DNA from: an uncultured Alphaproteobacteria bacterium
GTDB taxonomy: Bacteria > Pseudomonadota > Alphaproteobacteria > UBA7985 > CAJQQZ01
Length of the DNA: 64,000 nt
Direction of reading: 5' to 3'
Assembly (NCBI GenBank): GCA_905480575.1
Contig: CAJQQZ010000032.1
Span: 16,333-80,332, forward strand
The position numbers and the translations under genes are program-made. This document shows, in pieces, positions 16,453-24,111 of this stretch (its first letter is position 1; each line of letters starts with the position of its first letter). A model generated the notes under the pieces. The model did no database searches. It had not been told where the DNA came from and saw nothing but the letters and a program-made list of their open reading frames with translations.

Positions 16453-17859
16453 CTATTTACCGTATTTTGCCCAATGTCCGCCGAACAGCTCTTCTTCTTC
16501 CGGCTTATCTTCAGCGATCGTGCGCACGAGGTGTGTAATATTTATGAAGTTTGACCAGTTCAGATTGTCAGAGATCGTGTTGCCTGCCCAGGTGCCACCG
16601 CCCATGGAAAGCGTGAAAGGCAAACAGTTGTTAAAACCACCGCCATTGCCAAAAGTATGCGCCTGATTAACAAGAACACGAACAACGTCTGTCTCCGCAG
16701 CAAGTTCAGCGGCGTGGTTGTCATTGGCGGTATGAATGCCAACAGAATGGCCAAGACCTGTTACATGCAAGATTTCAGTACAAATGCGCTTTGCATCTGC
16801 AAAGTCTTTCGCCCGATAGACCGTCAAGACGAGAGCGAGTTTCTCATCAGCAAAAGAATTCTTACCGCCAACGTGATCTTCTTCGACCATGAAAAACTTG
16901 CAAGCCTGTGCTTCTTTGGCAAGCCCCATAACTTCCGCAGACTTATAAGCGTCTTGGGCAATCACTAATCTATTGAGCTTGCCGTTTTGCCAAAGCGTGT
17001 TGGCGACTTTCTCTTTTTCCTCTGGGCTACAGCGCCAAGCACCAGCACGTTGTAGCGCTGCCATCGCATCCTCGTAAACGTCATCTAGGATAACAACGGC
17101 GTTCTCAGACGAGCAGGAAGTAGCATTATCAAAGATCTTGGACATCGTGATCTTTTCAGCCGCATCGTCGAGATCCGCCGTTGAATCGATGATGACCGGA
17201 ACATTACCAGCACCAACACCAATGGCGACCGTGCCCGACTGCATGGCACGCTTAACGTTGTTTTGAGATCCGGTAACCACAGCAAGGTCACACTGGTTCA
17301 TCAATTGTTGAGTTGTTTCTTTTGAAACGGGAGCAGGTAAGATCTGAACCAAGTCAGCAGGATGACCAACCTTAACCAGCTCTTCTCTCATCAACTCAAC
17401 AGTTTTGGTGGTTGTATGATAGCCAGCGGGAGAAGGCGCAATAATCACTGCGTTGCCACCTTTAAGTGCCATCATCGCTTTGTTGACTGGGGTCGCCGCT
17501 GGATTGGTAGAGGGGCAAACCGCACCCACGACACCAACTGGCTTGCCATATTTGATCAAGCCGCGTTCCTTTTCCTCTGAAATAACGCCGACGGTTTTAA
17601 CGCGCATCAAATCACGTAGGGTTCCGAACGTTTTACGAGTGTTCTTAATGATCTTAGAATGAACATTTCCAATGCCAGTATCTTCAACGGCTAACTCAGC
17701 CAGCATCTTTGCGTTTTCTGGCTTATAAATCGACCAGGCGAGAGCTGTAACAGCTTCATCGACGCGGTTCTGATCTAGATTTTCATAAGCATCCATTGCA
17801 GCACGAGCTTTAGCAATTAGATCTCCAACGCGGGCTTCTTCATTAACTTCTGTTGTCAT
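16453..17859 (-). CDS. CoA-acylating aldehyde dehydrogenase, sulfoacetaldehyde dehydrogenase (SauS)-like
   Basis: A 468-residue NAD(P)-dependent acylating aldehyde dehydrogenase. The catalytic Cys is Cys249 in FDNATSCSSENA, the acylating-type signature (compare the FDNGxICASEQ of AdhE/EutE enzymes). CPSTNPAATP (about 115-124) and GVGAGNVPV (about 214-222) are nucleotide-pocket segments, and AHTFGNGGGFNNCLPFTLSMG near 420 is conserved in the SauS group, abbreviated here to the GNGGGFNN core. It would interconvert an acyl-CoA and an aldehyde. It is the first gene of the minus-strand unit with the CoA ligase, and the LacI-type gene is divergent from it. Sulfoacetyl-CoA is the preferred substrate guess; succinate semialdehyde or other aldehydes remain possible. 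Confidence 0.82.
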   Translation of the reverse strand: MTTEVNEEARVGDLIAKARAAMDAYENLDQNRVDEAVTALAWSIYKPENAKMLAELAVEDTGIGNVHSKIIKNTRKTFGTLRDLMRVKTVGVISEEKERGLIKYGKPVGVVGAVCPSTNPAATPVNKAMMALKGGNAVIIAPSPAGYHTTTKTVELMREELVKVGHPADLVQILPAPVSKETTQQLMNQCDLAVVTGSQNNVKRAMQSGTVAIGVGAGNVPVIIDSTADLDDAAEKITMSKIFDNATSCSSENAVVILDDVYEDAMAALQRAGAWRCSPEEKEKVANTLWQNGKLNRLVIAQDAYKSAEVMGLAKEAQACKFFMVEEDHVGGKNSFADEKLALVLTVYRAKDFADAKRICTEILHVTGLGHSVGIHTANDNHAAELAAETDVVRVLVNQAHTFGNGGGFNNCLPFTLSMGGGTWAGNTISDNLNWSNFINITHLVRTIAEDKPEEEELFGGHWAKYGK

Positions 17860-17905
17860 TCTCTACTTCTCATTTGAACAGTACCGCTCACCGGAATTCG
17901 GCAAG

Positions 17906-17974
17906 TTAGATTTGACAAAGAATCTAATTCATGAAAATAGTAATGCAAAAGTTTTCATTAATTTTCAGAAAACT
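17906..17974. promoter_or_regulatory. divergent control region with two inverted repeats (candidate LacI-type operators)
   Basis: Between the dehydrogenase and the LacI-type gene are two perfect inverted repeats. TTAGATT (17906-17912) pairs with AATCTAA (17921-17927) across 8 bases. AGTTTTC (17950-17956) pairs with GAAAACT (17968-17974) across 11 bases. TTGACA at 17912-17917 lies within the first and could be a -35 box for the regulator gene. Either repeat could be the operator. Confidence 0.5.
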
Positions 17975-17980
17975 GATTGT

Positions 17981-19015
17981 ATGGTTAAAAAACAACAAGA
18001 TACTATTGATATTTTCGCTGTGTCACGAATGGCGAAGGTTTCACCGGCCACAGTATCCAGGGTGTTCAACCATCCGCACCTCGTGCGCCCTAATACGCGC
18101 AGCGCAGTCGATCTGGCTGTTGAGAAGCTGGGTTATGTTCGAAACCGCAAACCAAAATCTGTCGGTGGCAAACGCAGTGGAACAATTGGCGTCATAGTAC
18201 CAACAGTAACGAATGCCATTTTTGCCGAAGTTATTCAGGCCTTTTCTGACGTCGTTAAACAATCAGGTTTTTCGACACTCATCGCCATCCATGATTATGA
18301 CTTAAACCAAGAACTGGATATCCTGCGAAAGTTCCTAGAGCTGCAAGTCGACGGCATTGCGTTGATTGGGTTACAGCACCTAAAAGCCACTTACAAAACG
18401 ATCGAACAAAGAGCCATTCCAGCGATCTCGATCTGGAACTATGATCCAGCATCCGAAATATCCTGTGTCGGAACTGACAACTATGAGGCTGGTTACCTAG
18501 CAACGAAGCACCTGATAGACCTGGGCCACAAGGAGATTGGTATCGCCTTCCCTCCTACCGACGACAATGATCGGGCACGCAAACGATTGCAAGGTGCGAG
18601 AACGGCTCTGTCTGGGGCCGGAATGGAACCAGCCGACCAATGGACCGTTCAATCAGTCTACGAGATCACTAAGGCTAAGAATGCTTGTTTGGACTTGCTT
18701 TCAATCGACAAAATACCCAGCGCCATTGTTTGTGGAAACGATATCATTGCCCAAGGAGCAAGCTTTGCCTGCCAACGTCTGGGACTATCCGTCCCAGACG
18801 ACCTTTCTATCGTTGGCATTGGAGACTTCACCGGATCCGCTGACATGGAACCACCTTTATCAACAGTTCGTATTCCAGCTCGCAGAATTGGTCAGCAGGC
18901 TGGCCATCACCTCGCAATCACCATCCTCGAGAACAAACCCACGGAGATCCTCCGTAGCCAATTAGGCGTTGAAATGATTGTTAGAGGAACGACGGCGCCC
19001 TACGTGGCCGCCTGA
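17981..19015 (+). CDS. LacI family transcriptional regulator
   Basis: A 344-residue regulator. The N-terminal helix-turn-helix is FAVSRMAKVSPATVSRVFN (about residues 12-30), followed by the hinge-proximal VEKLGYVRN. The rest is a periplasmic-binding-protein-like effector domain starting IGVIVPTVTNAIFAEV. The ATG at 17981 begins right before the HTH; a longer frame from TTG 17912 would swallow the candidate operators and is rejected. It is divergent from the acylating dehydrogenase gene, as expected of its local regulator. The sulfoacetate regulator SauR of Cupriavidus is also LacI-type, which fits but does not prove the assignment. Confidence 0.9.
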   Translation: MVKKQQDTIDIFAVSRMAKVSPATVSRVFNHPHLVRPNTRSAVDLAVEKLGYVRNRKPKSVGGKRSGTIGVIVPTVTNAIFAEVIQAFSDVVKQSGFSTLIAIHDYDLNQELDILRKFLELQVDGIALIGLQHLKATYKTIEQRAIPAISIWNYDPASEISCVGTDNYEAGYLATKHLIDLGHKEIGIAFPPTDDNDRARKRLQGARTALSGAGMEPADQWTVQSVYEITKAKNACLDLLSIDKIPSAIVCGNDIIAQGASFACQRLGLSVPDDLSIVGIGDFTGSADMEPPLSTVRIPARRIGQQAGHHLAITILENKPTEILRSQLGVEMIVRGTTAPYVAA

Positions 19016-19034
19016 AAGGAAGAAAGAGAACTCT

Positions 19035-20204
19035 GTGTACAAGCTAAAACCTACTTTATTCATTCTTGCTTTGTCGATTGTGGCAAGCAGCTCAGTTTTG
19101 CTTTTCGGCTCTCAAGCAAAAGCCGACGATGCAATCTGTTGTCTTGAGCGCAAGCCCAGCATTGAGCTCAATCATGAAATCATCGCTCAGGGCCTAGACA
19201 CGCCTTGGGGTATGGCGTTCCTATCTGACGGCTCAATCTTGGTCACAGAACGGCCTGGCGCATTACGGCATATCAAGAATGGGTTAGTATCCGCACCTTT
19301 CTCCGGATTCCCAAAAATTGATGACATCGGCCAAGGTGGTCTGTTGGACATAGCCCTAGATCCAGACTTTGCTAGCAACAGCATCATTTATTTCAGCTAC
19401 TCGGAACCATCGGCCAATGGGAAAAAATCGGGGACAGCTGTTGCTCGCGCTCAGATCAATCTGTCTGCAACACAACTGACCAGAGTCGAAACCATTTTCA
19501 CGTCCAACATCAAAGGACGCGGGGGCCGTCACTTTGGTTCACGCATCCGCTTTGCTCCCGACAAGACGCTGTACGTTACTTTGGGTGACCGCGGAAATCC
19601 CGATAGAGCGCAGGATCCCTTTGATCATGCCGGTTCCATAATCCGCATCAATCGAGATGGATCAATCCCCAGCGACAATCCAGCCTTTGATGGCAAACAC
19701 GCCTTACCTGAGATCTGGTCAATCGGTCACCGCAATCCGCAAGGCGCTACGATTGATCCAGTGTCTGGTGCTCTCTGGACCACTTCCCACGGTGATGCTG
19801 GTGGTGACGAGGTCAACAAACCGCAAATTGGTAGAAACTATGGCTGGCCACTGATCTCATACGGCACGACCTATTCGGGTAGCGGATACAAGCTAGGGAA
19901 CACAGCGCCGGGCTACGAGCAACCCAAGTATTACTGGGATCCATCCATCGCTCCGTCTGGTTTGACGTTCTACGATCCGCCCAATCCAGCTATTCCCTCG
20001 TGGAAAGGGTCGCTTTTGGCTGGGGCTCTAAGAGGCGAGCTTCTATCCCGGCTTATCTTGAAAAGTGAGCAAGTTATAGCCGAAGAACGCTATTTGGAGG
20101 GCGAGTTCGGCCGTATCCGAGACATCAAGGTCGGCCCAGATGGCGCTGTCTATCTGTTAACCGATGACTGGGACGGCATCGTGGTTAGACTGACGGAAAA
20201 GTGA
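19035..20204 (+). CDS. PQQ-dependent sugar dehydrogenase family protein (aldose sugar dehydrogenase-like)
   Basis: A 389-residue exported beta-propeller of the soluble glucose/sorbosone dehydrogenase family. The signal peptide runs to about residue 30 (ILALSIVASSSVLLFG then AKA). The start GLDTPWGMAFLSDGSILVTER, the GRGGRHFGSRIRF segment and LWTTSHGDAGGDEVN, given here by its core HGDAGGDE, are typical and carry PQQ and calcium ligands in relatives such as Asd (YliI). It would oxidise sugars in the periplasm if PQQ is available. The start is GTG with AGGAAG upstream; an ATG-less longer frame exists but lacks the signal peptide at its front. It follows the LacI gene by 19 bases. Confidence 0.85.
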   Translation: MYKLKPTLFILALSIVASSSVLLFGSQAKADDAICCLERKPSIELNHEIIAQGLDTPWGMAFLSDGSILVTERPGALRHIKNGLVSAPFSGFPKIDDIGQGGLLDIALDPDFASNSIIYFSYSEPSANGKKSGTAVARAQINLSATQLTRVETIFTSNIKGRGGRHFGSRIRFAPDKTLYVTLGDRGNPDRAQDPFDHAGSIIRINRDGSIPSDNPAFDGKHALPEIWSIGHRNPQGATIDPVSGALWTTSHGDAGGDEVNKPQIGRNYGWPLISYGTTYSGSGYKLGNTAPGYEQPKYYWDPSIAPSGLTFYDPPNPAIPSWKGSLLAGALRGELLSRLILKSEQVIAEERYLEGEFGRIRDIKVGPDGAVYLLTDDWDGIVVRLTEK

Positions 20205-20267
20205 CTTTGCAATCCGATCCTAACATGTTGAAACCTCAGCACATGTATTAGGGGCGGATTGGACGAA

Positions 20268-20894
20268 ATGAACATTCAAAAACTAGCAGGATTTTGTTTT
20301 GTCGGCACTGGGGCAATGACAGTTGCGGGCTTTCTACTGCATCCACACGGCTATACCCCAGAAGTCCAGTTCATGTGGTTGTTCGGACATGGCCTGATAT
20401 CTCTTGGCTTAGTTTTGAACCTGATAGGCCTGGGTTGGTTCTATTCTTTGGAACGTCGGCACCTGGGAAAACTAGGACTGCTTGGATTGACCGCCATTGG
20501 CATCGGGTTGAGCCATTACATAGGAAAACTCTATTGGTCTGGCCTAATCTACCCTTTCGTCTTTGAGGCCCATCCAGGCTTTATAGCGGAAGTCGGCCTT
20601 GGTCCAGGGTCTGAACCGAAAGCTGTCGTCATAAAGGCAGTATATTTTTCAGGAGCCTTGTTGTTCGCCATAGGATTCGCGGCTTTTGGTTCTGCCTTGC
20701 TGAAAGCAAAGCGATTCCCAAAGGTTCCGATTGTTCTACTAATGTCTGGTGCAATCGCAGTTGGTGTTTGGCCACTTATGCCAGATCTTCTACAGATGTT
20801 GAGCCCAGTCGTATCAGCGATTTATGCAATTGGATTGGTCTGGCTCGGTGTGGTGTTGATCCGACGTCGTCAGAATGATCGGCAACAGGAGTAA
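20268..20894 (+). CDS. hypothetical multi-spanning membrane protein
   Basis: A 208-residue protein with about six hydrophobic segments and short loops. The first half contains a conserved-looking LHPHGYTPE loop and a central GLSHYIGKLYWSGLIYPF stretch. The C-terminus is positively charged (RRRQNDRQQ). No domain is recognised. The ATG at 20268 follows a G-rich ribosome site; a TTG three codons earlier is an alternative. It ends 15 bases from a convergent MaoC gene. Its function is unknown. Confidence 0.62.
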   Translation: MNIQKLAGFCFVGTGAMTVAGFLLHPHGYTPEVQFMWLFGHGLISLGLVLNLIGLGWFYSLERRHLGKLGLLGLTAIGIGLSHYIGKLYWSGLIYPFVFEAHPGFIAEVGLGPGSEPKAVVIKAVYFSGALLFAIGFAAFGSALLKAKRFPKVPIVLLMSGAIAVGVWPLMPDLLQMLSPVVSAIYAIGLVWLGVVLIRRRQNDRQQE

Positions 20895-20909
20895 TAGATT
20901 ATGGGTTTC

Positions 20910-21302
20910 TCAGTCCAAAACGACTGAAGCCCTGCCTTTGATCACAACTTCACCGTTTTGATTACTTGCATGCATCTCTAGTTCAGCGCTGCCATTAGCT
21001 ACTGACATTACTTTACCTGTTGCAGTCACAACGTCCCCTACTCGAACTATGGCCGTGAAACGAACCTCGAACTCTCGGATATTTTCTTGAGGAACCCAGT
21101 CAGTGAGGACACGACCGAGAAATGCCATAGACAGCATGCCATGGGCAAAAACGTCTCCCATACCAGCGGCCTTAGCAAAGTCGCTGTCGACATGGATTGG
21201 GTTATGATCGCCCGAAGCACCACAATACAGTGCCAACATATGTCGTGTGATCGGCCCAACAATGACCGGTTCTAAGACTTGCCCAATAGAAATCTCAACC
21301 AT
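20910..21302 (-). CDS. MaoC-like hot-dog dehydratase, catalytic-type subunit
   Basis: A 130-residue single hot-dog domain with the hydratase-2 motif. Asp32 and His37 in GDHNPIHVDSDFA are the expected catalytic pair for adding or removing water at an enoyl thioester. The ATG at 21302 overlaps the end of the upstream gene by 8 bases; a longer frame to 21329 would overlap it more and is not needed. Its partner gene upstream encodes a related domain lacking the His. Together they probably form one heteromeric dehydratase. Confidence 0.83.
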   Translation of the reverse strand: MVEISIGQVLEPVIVGPITRHMLALYCGASGDHNPIHVDSDFAKAAGMGDVFAHGMLSMAFLGRVLTDWVPQENIREFEVRFTAIVRVGDVVTATGKVMSVANGSAELEMHASNQNGEVVIKGRASVVLD

Positions 21303-21753
21303 TGGGCTTCTCTCTATGTTGAACGACAATCGTCGTCAGCAGTTCTGCAATGAGAAGTCCGTCTTGGTTTGTCACTGTTAGTTCTTCTTCAAGGAACTCC
21401 AACTGACCGTCTTTTTTGTCGTAGATATTGGCAATCTTCTCGACCAAAGTCAGTCTATCGCCAGCGTAGCAAAGATTATGGTATTTAAATTTTTGGCCGC
21501 CATGCAGTACTTCCGCTAAGTCAATGTTTAGAAATTCCAAATAGTCGTAAGGATCTGGCTTTTCTTGGCGCAAGCACCACAGAAAAGTTGGTGGCACTGG
21601 AAGCGACCTATGACCAGCTGCCTTTGCCGCTTCTTCGTCACCGTAGATAGGATCAGTCTGGCCAATGGCTTTCGCAAAGAACCGAAGCCGGCCTTTTTCT
21701 ACATCCAGTTCTCTGGGTGGAAAAGTGTAACCGATAAAATCTCTATTGATCAT
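21295..21753 (-). CDS. MaoC N-terminal (FAS1-like) dehydratase domain protein
   Basis: A 152-residue hot-dog protein of the FAS1-like dehydratase group. The place of the hydratase motif reads GQTDPIYGDEEAAK, so Asp34 is kept but the catalytic His is Tyr37. This is usual for the non-catalytic N-terminal partner of split MaoC dehydratases. PPTFLWCL and the FKYHNLCYAGDRL strand are family-like. Its start overlaps the upstream reductase stop by 4 bases and its end overlaps the next MaoC gene by 8. Confidence 0.8.
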   Translation of the reverse strand: MINRDFIGYTFPPRELDVEKGRLRFFAKAIGQTDPIYGDEEAAKAAGHRSLPVPPTFLWCLRQEKPDPYDYLEFLNIDLAEVLHGGQKFKYHNLCYAGDRLTLVEKIANIYDKKDGQLEFLEEELTVTNQDGLLIAELLTTIVVQHREKPNG

Positions 21754-22523
21754 TGTGAGCTTTCGCCCTTTAATCTCATTGTTACAGCGTGGAAAGCCTT
21801 GCTCCAGGGTAACATGGCCTTTTCCTCTTCAAGAACCTTTAAACCCAATGCCGTCACGCCACCTGGTGTCGCCAAGGATCGAAGTATTTCACCTCCGCTT
21901 CTTTCGCTCGCCAAAGCGACTTTAGCTGCTGAAGCTAGGGTTTCTACTGTTACCTTTTTTGCTTGCTCTTTCGATAGCCCAGCTCTTTGGTTGGCTTGCA
22001 CCATCTCGTCTATCAACGCGAAGTACCAACCATAGGCCGCGCCGTTTGTGGAAGCAGCCTCGAACTCTTCTTCGCTCTGCATCAAAATTCCCACGCCGAT
22101 TTGGCTGAGCAATTGATACACAGTCGCGTGTTCCGGAAAATAGGACGTAGGGCTGGCAAGCAGAGCTGATGATGAGATTGGCATGGTGCGAACAATCGTT
22201 GCAGCGGGCGCCAATTCTTGTAATACCGCAATCTTAACTCCGGCCATTGCTGAAATCATCAGCTGCCCGTCCCTCCAGTTAAGCCCAGCTAATGCCGCCT
22301 CCACCTGTGCTGGCCGAACGGCAACAAAAATCGCGTCAGAAACATCAATAACCTGTTGATTTACTTGAACTATTTCAGCCTTGAATCTGCTGCGAAATGC
22401 GCGAGACTTTTCTGGATTGTGGCTAGACACCACAAGCTTTCCGCTCCAACCTGATTTCCGCAATCCTTCACATACAAAGCCTGACAAATGGCCTGCACCA
22501 ATGATGCCCAATTTCTTGATCAT
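21750..22523 (-). CDS. pyrroline-5-carboxylate reductase (ProC) family protein
   Basis: A 257-residue NAD(P)-binding reductase. IGAGHLSG (about residues 7-14) is the Rossmann glycine loop, VRPAQV the family VKP-like motif, VRTMPISSSALLAS the RxMPN-like strand (NT reads IS here), and ATPGGVTALGLKVLEE the C-terminal substrate loop. Canonical ProC has MPN and SPGGTT, so this may act on a different cyclic imine. The start is the ATG at 22523, overlapping the PhyH stop by one base (TGATG). A TTG one codon earlier is possible. Confidence 0.78.
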   Translation of the reverse strand: MIKKLGIIGAGHLSGFVCEGLRKSGWSGKLVVSSHNPEKSRAFRSRFKAEIVQVNQQVIDVSDAIFVAVRPAQVEAALAGLNWRDGQLMISAMAGVKIAVLQELAPAATIVRTMPISSSALLASPTSYFPEHATVYQLLSQIGVGILMQSEEEFEAASTNGAAYGWYFALIDEMVQANQRAGLSKEQAKKVTVETLASAAKVALASERSGGEILRSLATPGGVTALGLKVLEEEKAMLPWSKAFHAVTMRLKGESSQ

Positions 22524-23320
22524 CAATGGCCAATTTCGAAATTGTTCAAACCGCTGACGTCTTTGCCTCGCACCAAGTAAAGCGGCCGCGTGCCGTAGCC
22601 ATGGTGCGCATGGTCCTTGCCCATCTCAGCTCCCAGCGCGTGGTCATAGTGCGAAGTTGCGGGCATCATCCGTACAATAAAGGCTGCACGACGCCTGTCT
22701 GTACGGTTAGCCTTCGATCCGTGGATCATATAGACATCATGAAACGAGACCTGCCCTGCTTCCAAAATCAAGTCTTCCGCTGCATTTTCGTCGAAATGCT
22801 CGCTGTCCGTCACCAGGTTGATGGTCATATCGCCACCTTCTACCCATGAATGCGACACCAGTTTGTGGGCCTCATGCGAGCCGGGAATGAAACGCATCGG
22901 GCCGTTTTCTTCGGTTACGTCATCCAAGGGGATCCACAAAGTTAGCGTCTCCAGTGGTCGAATAGGATAGTAGTCGCCATCTTGATGCCACGGTGTTTCT
23001 TTACCACTCTGTGCAGGTTTTCCGAAGATGGTCGTACCCCAGAGGATGATATCATCGCCAATCAACTGACCTGCAATCTCCATGAGATCTGGATGGGTTG
23101 CAAACTCCAGCCATTTCGTAGAACCGACAACGCCTTGAGAGCCATTCACCTGATGAGGGGCCAACATAATGTCTGATGTTAAATGCTTATTGTTATCCAA
23201 AAGCACCTGATACTCAGCTCTCATTTCTGCCAATAGTTCATCAGAAAGCCTGTACTTAGGAACGATCCAGCCCTTCTCTCGATAGGTTTCTAATTCCGCT
23301 TCGCTCAACCTAACACTCAT
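22523..23320 (-). CDS. phytanoyl-CoA dioxygenase (PhyH) family protein
   Basis: A 265-residue non-haem iron, 2-oxoglutarate-dependent oxygenase. The iron triad is visible as His112 and Asp114 in WHQDGD and His200 in YMIHGSKAN, with 2-oxoglutarate-binding arginine in RRRAAF (209-211). FIPGSHEAH is a family hallmark. It should hydroxylate a small substrate. It is the first gene of a tightly coupled four-gene operon (reductase and two MaoC subunits follow with overlaps), and its 131-base upstream region is shared with the divergent DMSP-lyase-type gene. The substrate is unknown. Confidence 0.85.
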   Translation of the reverse strand: MSVRLSEAELETYREKGWIVPKYRLSDELLAEMRAEYQVLLDNNKHLTSDIMLAPHQVNGSQGVVGSTKWLEFATHPDLMEIAGQLIGDDIILWGTTIFGKPAQSGKETPWHQDGDYYPIRPLETLTLWIPLDDVTEENGPMRFIPGSHEAHKLVSHSWVEGGDMTINLVTDSEHFDENAAEDLILEAGQVSFHDVYMIHGSKANRTDRRRAAFIVRMMPATSHYDHALGAEMGKDHAHHGYGTRPLYLVRGKDVSGLNNFEIGH

Positions 23321-23452
23321 TGTGAAGTCTAGTCCTGTTCTCGTTTGATCTGTGTACTATTAAGAAGCTCTGAGCAGCGAGTTGTCAAGCAACACACAAA
23401 GCCTTGCCAACTCGAAAAAACCAAGATAGAGGGAAAATCAAAGGAGTTTTCC

Positions 23453-24079
23453 ATGTCGCAGTCATCTGAAAAAGCTTTCGAAACGCTCTTGCTCGAGATG
23501 GCTCAGCTTTTCGAGTTAGAACAGCAAGAACTGGGTCATGAAGAAGCCGGTGAAACCGCTTCTGTACTGCGTGAAGCAGCAGGCAAAACCGAACCAATTT
23601 TGGCGAAACCCTACGATTATGATCATTTGGTGGAAAAGACATTAGCATCAGCCCAACATCCTTGTGCTGTTGCTGCCAGGGATAGCATGCCGTTTATCCA
23701 GTGGGAGAATACTGCCGGTATCCTTGATGAGTATATTCCTGACGCCGTTTCTTCGGCTTTTGCTGGCAATCAATTGATGGGTCCCGGAAGCCTAATTGAC
23801 CATCCCTCCCTCCGGGCTGGTCTCTATTTCCAATGTGCAAACTCCTATTACGCTTTACACCATCACGAGGCAGTGGAGACCTATATCATGATTGACGGTA
23901 CTGGCGATTGGACTCAAGGCGACGTTACGACAAGCTATGGCGTTGAGGGTCTCATTCACCACACCTCCTTCATGCCTCATGCATTTAGGACATTTGACAA
24001 GCCGCTGATGGCCATTTGGCGCTGGTCCGGTAACATCGATCCGTCGACGTATAAAATGCTACCGGATGAGAATGGGTGA
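23453..24079 (+). CDS. cupin of the DMSP lyase family (DddL/DddQ/DddW-like)
   Basis: A 208-residue cupin that is a candidate dimethylsulfoniopropionate lyase (DMSP to dimethyl sulfide plus acrylate). The metal site is laid out as His136, His138, Glu142 and His176 with catalytic-type Tyr144. The spacings (2, 4, 2, 32) equal those reported for DddK (His56, His58, Glu62, Tyr64, His96). PHAFRTFDKPLMAIWRWSG is the typical second cupin strand of this family; only PHAFRT and AIWRWSG are diagnostic. The ATG at 23453 has AAGGAG six bases before it. It sits alone on the plus strand, divergent from the PhyH operon. Acrylate-metabolism genes are not nearby. Confidence 0.78.
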   Translation: MSQSSEKAFETLLLEMAQLFELEQQELGHEEAGETASVLREAAGKTEPILAKPYDYDHLVEKTLASAQHPCAVAARDSMPFIQWENTAGILDEYIPDAVSSAFAGNQLMGPGSLIDHPSLRAGLYFQCANSYYALHHHEAVETYIMIDGTGDWTQGDVTTSYGVEGLIHHTSFMPHAFRTFDKPLMAIWRWSGNIDPSTYKMLPDENG

Positions 24080-24111
24080 ACGAATATTAAGCCACTTCAA
24101 GACAGCATTAT

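Noticed and set aside
17912..17980. TTG start at 17912 for the LacI-type regulator
   Set aside because: It would translate through the candidate operators and promoter and adds a non-family N-terminal tail before the HTH.
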